In this document: in pieces, positions 26,007 through 34,349 of the stretch
Layout: every line of letters starts with the position of its first letter
Position numbering within the stretch: position 1 is the first letter of the stretch
NCBI GenBank assembly: GCA_003598085.1
Contig: QZKU01000098.1
Span: forward strand, 1-55,043
DNA: 55,043 nucleotides
Origin: Candidatus Abyssobacteria bacterium SURF_5
GTDB taxonomy: Bacteria > Abyssobacteria > SURF-5
Direction: 5' to 3'
Position numbers and translations under genes: made by a program
The notes under the pieces: generated by a model
The model's database searches: none
What the model was told of the DNA's origin: nothing
What the model saw: only the letters and a program-made list of their open reading frames with translations

Positions 26007-27410
26007 TTATTCCAACTGGGCTTCGAGCGGCGTGCATCCGGGTATGTTCATATCCGCGGCGACGCGCAGATGCTCGGGAATCATGCCGCCGGCATCCTCG
26101 AGTGCGCGCTCGGACATTCGTTTTACCACATCCTTCTTTCGGTCCGCAAGGTTGTTCGCAAGGTGGGGGTCCGCACGCAGGTCGAACAGCATGGGGCGCT
26201 CCCCCCAGAGGTAGGCGTTATACCAGTAATCGTGATCGCGGACCATGACGAACGGCCCCCAGCCGGTCGTGGCGTGATCGTATAACTGCTTTCCTTCCAC
26301 AATTGCCGGTCGCAGGTCTTTTCCCTCCATCTCGTCGGGCGGCGAGAGATCGAGAGCCTTTAAAATTGTGGCAGGTATATCATGCTGATAACACAAAGCA
26401 TTGCAGACTCTTCCGCCGGCGGTCCCATCCGGGTACCGGATCATCATCACCAGATCGGCGACTTCGCGGCTCATCGGATATCCCTGTTTCGAGACAATTC
26501 CGTGTTCACCCAGACAGTGGCCGTGATCGCTTACCACCACGATCAGCGTTTTCTCCAGCAATCGCAGTTCTCTTACCTTGGCGATGAACTTTCCCAGCCA
26601 CAGATCGACCATGGTGACTTCGCCGGCATAATTGGCGCGCATCCGCTTCAATTCGCGTGCTGTCAACTGATTGACCGATCCGTACAATGAAAAGATCACC
26701 TCGCGCAGCCCGGGAACCTCTTCATCATCATACAACCGCCGGTAGTGAAGCGGCGGGTCCCACGGTTCGTGGGGGTCGAAACTCTCGATAGTGAGAAAGA
26801 AATTTTTTGCGTCGCGATTTGCGTCCAACCAATCCATCGCCGCCCCAAATACCTGCGGCGCAAAGTAATCTTCTTCACGCTTGCGATACTGAATGTTCGT
26901 CAGGTATTTCTCCAGCGCCATCTCGAGCTGCCATGCGTACAGAATGTTCTCGGGTGTGTGGTGCAAGATCAGGTCTTTGGACGGCAGGGGGCCGGACAGG
27001 TATGAATCAGATTCCTGGCCCCGAATCCACGTCCACTGGTCGAAGCCACGGTGGAAATTTTTTGAGGGCTTGAACTGATGATAGACGTCGCTGATCAAGC
27101 ACGTCCGGTACCGGTACATCTGGAGGGTTTCAGCCAGCGTCTCTCTGTCTTCCTCGATTGGACCCCAGCCGGGGGAGAGACCGACGAAATCACCCTTCTG
27201 CGGCGAATGGTTCACGAATGGGAACACGCGGCGGCCGGTATAGATGCTGCGCCGACACGGAAGTGTCGGCAGCGACTCGGGATACATATTTGTGAAACGC
27301 ACGCTCTCCCGCGCGAGCGCATCGAGATGCGGGGTCTTGATCCAGTTGTTTCCGTAACACCCGACGTGATCCTGGCGCAACGTGTCGAGGATGATCAATA
27401 TCGCGTTCAT
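26007..27410 (-). CDS. sulfatase-fold hydrolase with Thr at the nucleophile position
   Basis: A 467-aa alkaline-phosphatase-superfamily protein. The metal site shows ILIILDTLRQDHVGCYG at the start and VVSDHGHCLGEHG near residue 325. The sulfatase signature C-x-P-S-R-x4-T-G appears as T49-L-P-C-R-R-S-I-Y-T-G, so the Cys or Ser that becomes formylglycine is Thr. Phosphodiesterases of this superfamily use Thr as nucleophile. A sulfatase reaction via formylglycine is therefore unlikely; a phosphodiesterase or phosphonate hydrolase is more plausible. The ATG at 27410 follows GGGAGG; a longer frame to 27497 has no homology-like sequence. No signal peptide. First gene of the minus-strand run. Confidence 0.85.
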   Translation of the reverse strand: MNAILIILDTLRQDHVGCYGNNWIKTPHLDALARESVRFTNMYPESLPTLPCRRSIYTGRRVFPFVNHSPQKGDFVGLSPGWGPIEEDRETLAETLQMYRYRTCLISDVYHQFKPSKNFHRGFDQWTWIRGQESDSYLSGPLPSKDLILHHTPENILYAWQLEMALEKYLTNIQYRKREEDYFAPQVFGAAMDWLDANRDAKNFFLTIESFDPHEPWDPPLHYRRLYDDEEVPGLREVIFSLYGSVNQLTARELKRMRANYAGEVTMVDLWLGKFIAKVRELRLLEKTLIVVVSDHGHCLGEHGIVSKQGYPMSREVADLVMMIRYPDGTAGGRVCNALCYQHDIPATILKALDLSPPDEMEGKDLRPAIVEGKQLYDHATTGWGPFVMVRDHDYWYNAYLWGERPMLFDLRADPHLANNLADRKKDVVKRMSERALEDAGGMIPEHLRVAADMNIPGCTPLEAQLE

Positions 27411-27727
27411 CAATCCCTTCCTCCCGTACAGGCTAGAGACGATATTCGCTTCCAATATTTTGCCACTCATCATATCGTTCGCGCTGGATGAAGTCAATCA
27501 CCGACCCGGCGGACAGTGGAGAATCTTGTGCAATTTATGATAATATGATTACCTTTCAGATCTAATATAACTCGTGCAGGCGAGCGCGGGGGCGGCGCAA
27601 AAAATATCCGCGTTCAAAAACAAATTCCTTTCCTGCGGTTGGATACTCGACGCAGGGACCCAGTTCGTTGCGCCCGCGGTTGCGATTATTCGAAAATTGT
27701 GTCAAAAGAGAGGCTTCTCCTCCTCAG

Positions 27728-29848
27728 ATGGCTAGCTCAGGAAAGACAAAAAACGAGCTTCTCGCGGATGTGGAATCCCTTGGGAGGCAGGTCGCCGACT
27801 TAAAGCGTCAACTTGCCGATCAAAGCGCTGATGATACAGCGCAAGCGGCACGATTCCGGATCATCGAACAATTTCGACTTTTAGCGGATTCATTGCCGGT
27901 ACTCGTCTCCTATGTGGATTCGAACCTGCGATATCGATTCAACAACAAGTGCTACGAAACGTGGTTCGGATACTCGCGCTCGGAAGTATATGGAAAACAT
28001 GTGAAGGAAGTAATCGGGGAAGCCGGCTACGAGGCCGTACTTCCACATATTAATGCAGTTCTGTCGGGCCGGCAGGTGGATTTCGAAACTTCGATAATGT
28101 ATGAGAAGGGCGATCGCCGAGAAGTATACTGCAACTACGTCCCAGACCTGATGGATGGCAAGGTGCGCGGATTCTTTGTGCTTGTTCAAGATATCACCGA
28201 GCGGAAGCACCACCAGAAAGTCCTGGAAAAAACCCTGCGCAGCCTCGCGGAGGCCCAGCGCATCGCCCACCTCGGAAATTGGGACTGGGATATCGAGCAT
28301 AACGAGCTACTGTGGTCCGACGAGATCTACAGGATTTTCGGATTGACCCCGCAGCAATTCGGAGCCACCTACGAGGCGTTCCTGGATCGTGTGCACCCGC
28401 AAGACCGGGATTTTGTGAATCGGTGCGTCGATGAAGCCCTGCGCCGGCAGCAGCCTTACAGCATAGATCACCGCATTATCCGCCCCGATGGGAGCATCCG
28501 CATCGTTCATGAGCAGGCCGAAGTTTTCTTTAATCAGCAGGGCGAACCCAACCGGATGATTGGGACTGTTCAGGATGTGACCCAGGCGAAGCATGCCGAA
28601 CAGGCCCTCCAGGAAAGGCTGCGGTTCGAGCATTTTCTGTCGGAGTTTTCCGCCGGCTTCATCAATTTACCGGTGGAAAAGGTTACCGAGGAACTCGAAC
28701 ACGGACTTCAGGGAATCGTCAGGCTGATGGACCTGGACCTCGGCGCCGTGCTGCAATACGTGGAGGGAAAGATCATTGTCACCCATTTCTGGGGGGTTGC
28801 GGGCGTCTCGTCATTGAACGGATTCGTGGTGAGCGATCGCCTGCCCTGGTTGAGCGACCAACTGCGCCGGGGACTTCTTCAGGCTTATGGACGCTTGCCC
28901 GACGATCTGCCGGAACAGGCGAAGGCTGAAAGGCGCTTCTGCGAAACAAGAGGATTCAAATCCATCATTTGTATTCCGCTGCAGGTCGGCGGCTCGATTC
29001 TGGGGGCCGTCTTGTTCGTCTGTTACTTGAAATATCGAGAGTGGCCAGCCGATCTGATACAGCGGCTGAAGCTTGTGGGCGAAATCTTCGCGACCGCGCT
29101 TATCCGCGAACAAAATGAAGAACACGCGCGTGGACTCAGAGCTGAACTCTCGCACGTCGCGCGGGTGGTCACTCTGGGTGAATTATCGGCCTCTCTGGCC
29201 CATGAACTGAATCAGCCGCTAACGGCGATCCTGATGAATGCGCAGGCTGCGCAACGGTTTCTTGCGGAGGAAACGCCGGATATCAAGGAACTTCGCGAGA
29301 TTTTGAACGACATCATTACGGATGACAAACGCGCGGGAGAAATCATTCACAAACTCCGCACACTGCTGAAAAAGGATGAGCGAAAACTCGAGTCGATACA
29401 GTTCAATTTGATAGCGAGGGAGGTTATCGAACTTCTTCGCAATGATGCAATGCTTCGCGGCGTCACGCTTGATATGCAGATCGCTCCGGACTTGCCGGAG
29501 GTTCGCGGAGACCGGGTGCAGCTCCAGCAGGTTCTCATGAATCTCATCTTGAATGCCTCGGATGTCGTCGCAAGCCAGGAGCCGGATAATCGAAAAGTGA
29601 TTGTCCGAACCGATCTGCATGATCCGGCAAACATCAAGGTCACGGTCGCAGATTCCGGCCCCGGACTGCCCGAGAATGCCCAGCGCCTTTTCGAGCCGTT
29701 CTATACGACAAAAGCCAATGGGCTGGGAATGGGGCTGGCCATCAGCAGGTCGATCGTCGAATCACACGGGGGCAGGATCTGGGCCGAAAATAATCCCGAT
29801 CGCGGCGCCTGTTTCAGTTTCACCGTTCAGGTGGCGGTGGAGGAATAG
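27728..29848 (+). CDS. PAS-PAS-GAF sensor histidine kinase
   Basis: A cytoplasmic kinase of about 706 aa. In order: a short coiled coil (1-40), PAS 1 (45-160), PAS 2 (180-295), GAF (300-460), HisKA with His492 in ASLAHELNQPLTAIL, and HATPase with the N-box LMNLILNASD, G1 DSGPGLP and G2 GLGMGLAIS. No membrane helices, so it senses a cytoplasmic signal through PAS or GAF. There is no FixL haem signature that I can identify. The ATG at 27728 is preferred; the frame extends to a TTG at 27668. Its stop codon abuts the ATG of the FixJ-type regulator, its obvious partner. Confidence 0.9.
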   Translation: MASSGKTKNELLADVESLGRQVADLKRQLADQSADDTAQAARFRIIEQFRLLADSLPVLVSYVDSNLRYRFNNKCYETWFGYSRSEVYGKHVKEVIGEAGYEAVLPHINAVLSGRQVDFETSIMYEKGDRREVYCNYVPDLMDGKVRGFFVLVQDITERKHHQKVLEKTLRSLAEAQRIAHLGNWDWDIEHNELLWSDEIYRIFGLTPQQFGATYEAFLDRVHPQDRDFVNRCVDEALRRQQPYSIDHRIIRPDGSIRIVHEQAEVFFNQQGEPNRMIGTVQDVTQAKHAEQALQERLRFEHFLSEFSAGFINLPVEKVTEELEHGLQGIVRLMDLDLGAVLQYVEGKIIVTHFWGVAGVSSLNGFVVSDRLPWLSDQLRRGLLQAYGRLPDDLPEQAKAERRFCETRGFKSIICIPLQVGGSILGAVLFVCYLKYREWPADLIQRLKLVGEIFATALIREQNEEHARGLRAELSHVARVVTLGELSASLAHELNQPLTAILMNAQAAQRFLAEETPDIKELREILNDIITDDKRAGEIIHKLRTLLKKDERKLESIQFNLIAREVIELLRNDAMLRGVTLDMQIAPDLPEVRGDRVQLQQVLMNLILNASDVVASQEPDNRKVIVRTDLHDPANIKVTVADSGPGLPENAQRLFEPFYTTKANGLGMGLAISRSIVESHGGRIWAENNPDRGACFSFTVQVAVEE

Positions 29849-30481
29849 ATGAATGCGCAGCCAAAAGTATTTGTAGTTGACGATGATCCTTCCGTGCAGA
29901 AAGGGCTCGAGCGGCTCATGCGATCGGTCGGCCTGAAGACGGAAGCTTTCTCCACGGCACAGGACTTCTTGCTGAACGCTTCTTACGACGGGCCCTGCTG
30001 CCTGATTCTGGACATACGGATGCCCGGCCTCAGCGGACTTGAGCTTCAGGAGAGGCTTATTGCAAAAGAGATGTTGATGCCGATTATTTTCATTACCGGT
30101 CACGGCAATATCCCGATGAGCGTAAAAGCGATAAAGGCCGGAGCGGTCGATTTTCTCGAAAAACCCTTTGATGAACAAGTTCTGCTCGACGCTGTCCACA
30201 AAGCAATTGAAAAGCATAAATCCGCCCTGCGCGAGCACGCGGAATTGGCCGAAATCCAGAAAAGGTTGGATTCTCTCACCCCCCGCGAACGAGAAGTTTT
30301 CGGGCTGGTCGTCACCGGAATGCTCAACAAACAGATCGCATACGAGCTTTCTACAACAGAAAAAACTGTGAAGGTCCACCGCGCTCGCGTTATGCAGAAA
30401 ATGCAGGCGCAGTCGCTTGCCGAACTCGTCCATCAGGCCGAAAAACTGCATCTCCCCCTCCAGAAGCCCAACTCGTATTAG
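29849..30481 (+). CDS. FixJ/NarL-type response regulator (receiver plus LuxR HTH)
   Basis: A 210-aa regulator. The receiver has acidic D11-D13, phosphoacceptor D55 (LILDIRMPG), Thr in FITGHG and Lys in FLEKPFDE. The output domain (about 145-200) carries [40 protein letters not shown], a typical LuxR/GerE helix-turn-helix. It begins directly after the kinase stop codon, with GGAGG inside the kinase gene as its ribosome site, indicating translational coupling. Target promoters are not identifiable by eye. Confidence 0.93.
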   Translation: MNAQPKVFVVDDDPSVQKGLERLMRSVGLKTEAFSTAQDFLLNASYDGPCCLILDIRMPGLSGLELQERLIAKEMLMPIIFITGHGNIPMSVKAIKAGAVDFLEKPFDEQVLLDAVHKAIEKHKSALREHAELAEIQKRLDSLTPREREVFGLVVTGMLNKQIAYELSTTEKTVKVHRARVMQKMQAQSLAELVHQAEKLHLPLQKPNSY

Positions 30482-30594
30482 ACCAAAGTCCAATAGACAC
30501 ACCTCTTCCTCTGGGGTATCATCTATTCGAACTTATCAACCGCACCGCGTCATAGCGCGTTTGCCTTCTCAAGGCGCGGTCAACAAAGGGGCCC

Positions 30595-31044
30595 ATGATG
30601 ATTTCAAGAAACATATGCGTCATAGATGATGACGCATCAGTGCGAAAAGCTCTGGACCGGTTATTAAAGTCGGTCGGCTACGAAACCGAAATTTTCCCGT
30701 CGGCTGAAAGCTTCCTCGAACGCCCTCATTTCAGGGGAATCGACTGCCTCCTCCTGGATATCCAACTGCCCGGGATGAGCGGGATCGATTTGCAGAAACA
30801 GCTCACGAGCAGCGGCATGAATATACCGACGCTCCTCATGACCGCGCACGGAGACCCCACAATGCACGAGAAGGCTGCAAAGAGCGGCGTCGCAAATATC
30901 TTGCGAAAACCATTCGATAAGGCGATTTTGCTCGACGCTATGGATTCGATCTTCCAGAGCAAGACAAGAAGTTCCGAATTTCACGGTCAAGCCATTAGCC
31001 CAAACGATTGCGATTCTCAACCGCGCATCAGCGATAATCCATGA
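30595..31044 (+). CDS. stand-alone receiver-domain protein
   Basis: A 149-aa protein with a complete receiver (D11-D13, phosphoacceptor D55 in LLLDIQLPG, Thr in LLMTAHG, Lys in LRKPFDK) similar to the FixJ receiver encoded 113 bases upstream, but without an output domain. The last 30 residues are polar and look unstructured. It lies between the FixJ regulator and a sigma-factor gene, 34 bases before the latter. It may act as a phosphate sink for the kinase or control the sigma factor by protein contact, as other lone receivers do. That role is inferred from gene order only. Confidence 0.88.
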   Translation: MMISRNICVIDDDASVRKALDRLLKSVGYETEIFPSAESFLERPHFRGIDCLLLDIQLPGMSGIDLQKQLTSSGMNIPTLLMTAHGDPTMHEKAAKSGVANILRKPFDKAILLDAMDSIFQSKTRSSEFHGQAISPNDCDSQPRISDNP

Positions 31045-31078
31045 ACAGTGAGACATCAAGGAAAGTGGAGGGACCGAA

Positions 31079-32224
31079 ATGAAGACGAGGCAAAAAACAA
31101 CCTGCCAGGAGAGAAGACGCACCTCGCATCGTTCACGTTCAACCGCGGCATGGAAGGAGTTCGCCGTCCCGAAGAGATCTGTTTCGGAAGATAGCCCTAA
31201 TTTGGGGCACCTGTCTTCCGCGGCCGGGGAGAAATTTCAATCCGTCGACGATCCCGAATCCATTGCCGAACAAATTGACGTTCTTGATCCCGATATGCTG
31301 CTCGAAGAAAGCGAGGAGGACCAGTATCTTGATGCGGAGCAGGAGAAGGATGTCCCGGAAAGGCGGACTGCAAATGAAGATATGGTCCAATATTATTTCC
31401 GCGATATCGCAAAAATTCCATTGCTCTCGGCGCAGGAAACAATAAAACTCTTCTGCGAACTCCAATCCGCTTGCAAGAACAATCAGGAAGCCGACAGATT
31501 GAGGTTGAAGCAGACCCTCGTTCTTGCCAACTTGAGGCTTGTCGTTATGCTCGCCAAGAAATTCACAAGCTGCGGACTCCCGCTCCTCGACATCATTCAG
31601 GCGGGAAACATCGGGCTTATGAGAGCAGTCGACGGGTTCGACCCCAATTTGGGCTTCAAATTCAGCACATACGCTTCCCGATGGATACTGGCTTCGATCA
31701 TCCGCATGATCTCAAACCAGGGACGCATAGTGAAGATTCCCGTAAATATCATTCCCACTCTCAGGAAAGTTGCAACGGTGAATCAAAAGCTCGAGAGAAA
31801 ACTGGGACGCCAGCCAACCAGAAGTGAAGTGGCCGAAGTCATCGGCATGGACGGCGAATACATCCGGTCCATGGATAACATGCTGAAGGTCTCGATTTCT
31901 CTCGATCAGCCCCTGGATCAGGAAAACTCGAACACCATCCTGAGTCTGATGCAAAGTGACGCCTCGGACTCATCAATTGAAAAAAAGATAGACACGAAGT
32001 TGATCCGCGAACGCATTGATGAACTTTTCAAAGATCTCGATCCGCGCGAACAGAAAGTGCTCAAGCTGCGGTATGGACTCGAAGATGGAATACAGTATAC
32101 GCAATCAGAAATCGCAAAACAGATGAATTTCTCGCGTCAGCGCGTCTCACAGCTTGAGAAGAGGGCGATCCTGCGCCTGCGCGCCTCCGGAGGGATTCAC
32201 GCTCTCAGAAGTTACCTCAATTAA
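31079..32224 (+). CDS. RNA polymerase sigma-70 family factor (group 2-like)
   Basis: A 381-aa sigma factor. A variable acidic N-terminus (1-100) is followed by region 1.2 (MVQYYFRDIAKIPLLSAQE), region 2 (LVLANLRLVVMLAKKF, DIIQAGNIGLMRAVDGFDP, FKFSTYASRWILASIIR), region 3 (RIVKIPVNIIPTLRKV) and region 4 (YGLEDGIQYTQSEIAKQMNFSRQRVSQLEKRAI). It is shorter than a housekeeping RpoD and lacks the long non-conserved insert, so it fits a stress-type or RpoS-like alternative factor. GGAGGG precedes the ATG. Closely spaced after a lone receiver and a two-component pair, suggesting a signalling cascade. The promoter set it reads is unknown. Confidence 0.9.
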   Translation: MKTRQKTTCQERRRTSHRSRSTAAWKEFAVPKRSVSEDSPNLGHLSSAAGEKFQSVDDPESIAEQIDVLDPDMLLEESEEDQYLDAEQEKDVPERRTANEDMVQYYFRDIAKIPLLSAQETIKLFCELQSACKNNQEADRLRLKQTLVLANLRLVVMLAKKFTSCGLPLLDIIQAGNIGLMRAVDGFDPNLGFKFSTYASRWILASIIRMISNQGRIVKIPVNIIPTLRKVATVNQKLERKLGRQPTRSEVAEVIGMDGEYIRSMDNMLKVSISLDQPLDQENSNTILSLMQSDASDSSIEKKIDTKLIRERIDELFKDLDPREQKVLKLRYGLEDGIQYTQSEIAKQMNFSRQRVSQLEKRAILRLRASGGIHALRSYLN

Positions 32225-32243
32225 ATATCCGCCCTTTGCACTT

Positions 32244-33140
32244 CTACCTCGATCGGTGAAGCGGAGTGTCCCGCGGCAAAAGAAACGGGAGCCGGCGGTG
32301 CAGGAGCGTGATTGTGAGCGTTCTCATAGTCTGCGGCTCGCCATCAACATTTACGGGTGATTCCTCGCGGAATTCAATATCAAGGGAAGGCAGTTGTTTG
32401 TAATACACGAACCGGCCTTCAGTCTCCCCCAAATGTGATAATTCCTGCGCCACCGCTTTCAGATCTCGCAAAAGAAACTCGCGCACAAACATCACATCGA
32501 GCAGTCCATCATCGATAGAGGCTTTCGGGGCGACCTCATATCCGCCCCCCGCCTGACGGCCGTTAGCCGCTGTCAATAACAAAATGCTCTCATGTGTCCC
32601 GCCCTCCGGCATTCTGATCGTCACCTCGTACGGTTGCAGCCGGACCGCCGTGATAAAGGCCGTTATCGAGTAGGCGCCGCCGCCAACGGCTTTCTTCATC
32701 GACGACGGCGTGCGCGCAGTCACTTCGGCCCCGAATCCCGCGGTTATCGTATTAATGAAAAAGCGATCGCTTGCCTTCCCCACGTCGATCATCAGCGGCA
32801 TTCCTTCGGCAGAGAGGAGCAACGCCTCGAACGGATCCGGCGGTATCCCGCACCCTGAAGCGAAATCATTGGCAGTGCCCACCGGAAGAACGCCGACCGC
32901 GGTCTTTGGGAATTCATCCATCGTGAGAACGCCGTTGATTACCTCGCTGAGCAGGCCGTCGCCTCCGCCGGCAACCACAATTTCGATCCCGCTCCTTACT
33001 GCCTCACTCGCAAAACGAGCAGCGTCTCCGGGTTCCTGCGTGGTCTGTACCGTGAGGGAATGACCGCGTTGCCGGACGCGCTCGATCGCGTCTTTGATTG
33101 ATGCATCAGCCGCGCTTTTTCCGTGCAGTATGACCAGCAT
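32244..33140 (-). CDS. YegS/diacylglycerol kinase-family lipid kinase
   Basis: A 298-aa protein of the bacterial diacylglycerol/lipid kinase catalytic family. The ATP-binding GGGDGLLSEVINGV and the GVLPVGTANDFASGCGIP motif are intact, and the C-half carries FINTITAGFGAEVT and SIDDGLLDVMFV. These enzymes phosphorylate diacylglycerol, phosphatidylglycerol or related lipids at the inner membrane face. The start at 33140 follows GGAGGCTT directly; upstream codons lack homology. Convergent with the sigma-factor gene (19-base gap) and divergent from the QueG-like gene. Lipid substrate unknown. Confidence 0.88.
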   Translation of the reverse strand: MLVILHGKSAADASIKDAIERVRQRGHSLTVQTTQEPGDAARFASEAVRSGIEIVVAGGGDGLLSEVINGVLTMDEFPKTAVGVLPVGTANDFASGCGIPPDPFEALLLSAEGMPLMIDVGKASDRFFINTITAGFGAEVTARTPSSMKKAVGGGAYSITAFITAVRLQPYEVTIRMPEGGTHESILLLTAANGRQAGGGYEVAPKASIDDGLLDVMFVREFLLRDLKAVAQELSHLGETEGRFVYYKQLPSLDIEFREESPVNVDGEPQTMRTLTITLLHRRLPFLLPRDTPLHRSR

Positions 33141-33314
33141 AAGCCTCCGGCCACAGTTTCTAATCAACTATGTCATTCCCTATCCTTGACTGATCTTAAT
33201 CTCGGTTATATACTGCGAAAGCGGCAATTCGCGAAATCAAACGGCATCGTGAACTGCGCGCGGAAATCTCCATTGTTCGTTTTGGTGGTGCATGAGGATA
33301 GGAAAAGCATTCAG

Positions 33315-34244
33315 ATGAATCACGAAGTATGTCAGTTCCTGGAAAAATTGTTTTTGACCAATCAACTGAACCGGTTGCCGGTAGCTTACGGGGGCGATCG
33401 CATATTCGATGCGCCGCTTATCGGCGTCGCTCGCGGCGATGACCTCATCTTCGAGAAATTCAAGGAAGTAGTCGCGCCCGAACATCTCACGCCCGCCGAA
33501 ATGTGGACGGCGAGCGGCCTGCCGAATGATTCCGGCCTTGCCGCGCGCCTTCGCATTCTCTCGATCGTTTTCCCGTATGTGAGGCTCATTCGGGAGGAGG
33601 GGAGAAAAGCCGAGGCCATGCCTGCCGAAATCTACTGCGTGGGCCGGAACTATGCGAATGAATTCATGAGAGATGTGCTGAAGCAGACGAAGGAATTCTT
33701 CGAACGCCGCGGCTATCGCGCCGTGGCCGGAATCACCAGTCCCGCGTTCAAGTTGATCACAAAAAGCGATCCGATGCGCGTGTATTCGGTCTGGTCAGAG
33801 CGGCATATAGCGTTCGCGGCCGGAATGGGCACATTCAGCCTGCACGAAGGACTAATCACCGAGGCCGGCTGCAACGTCAGGATCGCTTCGGTCATCACTG
33901 ACATGCCGCTCCAAGTTACTCTGCGCAGAAGCGACGAGCCCTATGCCAACTGCCTGTATTACGCGAAGGGGACGTGCAGGGAGTGCGAGAAGCGGTGCCC
34001 CGCTGATGGCGCCATAACCGAAGCGGGTCATAACAAGTTCCCGTGCTGGGCTTTTGGGCGCGTCATCGAGAAGGAAATGACGGAGCGCCTCCAACCGATC
34101 CTCAAACCGCATCATCGCAGAGTCAATGATGCGGATACCTACTCATACCCGGTCGGCTGCGCGTTCTGCCAGTTCGGTGTCCCCTGCATGGACAGAAATC
34201 CCATGGCCGCCGCGCAGAGGAAGGAGATCGAGACGGGCCCGTAG
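33315..34244 (+). CDS. epoxyqueuosine-reductase-like 4Fe-4S protein
   Basis: A 309-aa protein whose centre resembles the QueG fold (FAAGMGTFSLHEGLITEAGCNVRIASVITDMPL). It continues into an Fe-S module with Cys arranged C-x7-C-x2-C-x3-C (NCLYYAKGTCRECEKRCPADG) and further Cys in NKFPCWAFG and GCAFCQFGVPC, enough for two [4Fe-4S] clusters. True QueG also has a cobalamin site and HEAT repeats, which are not apparent, so tRNA queuosine synthesis is not assured. QueG-like/reductive-dehalogenase-like proteins of this size are common in anaerobes. I chose ATG 33315 because the frame upstream to 33123 overlaps the divergent lipid-kinase gene. Confidence 0.75.
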   Translation: MNHEVCQFLEKLFLTNQLNRLPVAYGGDRIFDAPLIGVARGDDLIFEKFKEVVAPEHLTPAEMWTASGLPNDSGLAARLRILSIVFPYVRLIREEGRKAEAMPAEIYCVGRNYANEFMRDVLKQTKEFFERRGYRAVAGITSPAFKLITKSDPMRVYSVWSERHIAFAAGMGTFSLHEGLITEAGCNVRIASVITDMPLQVTLRRSDEPYANCLYYAKGTCRECEKRCPADGAITEAGHNKFPCWAFGRVIEKEMTERLQPILKPHHRRVNDADTYSYPVGCAFCQFGVPCMDRNPMAAAQRKEIETGP

Positions 34245-34349
34245 CTTTTTTTTCGAGACCGCGTCATCCAACCCTTCTTTATTTGCCCGATCCCTGTCCT
34301 GCCCCGCGGGTTCTGCTCTTCTCTTGCCCGTCCTGCCGAACATGCGCGA

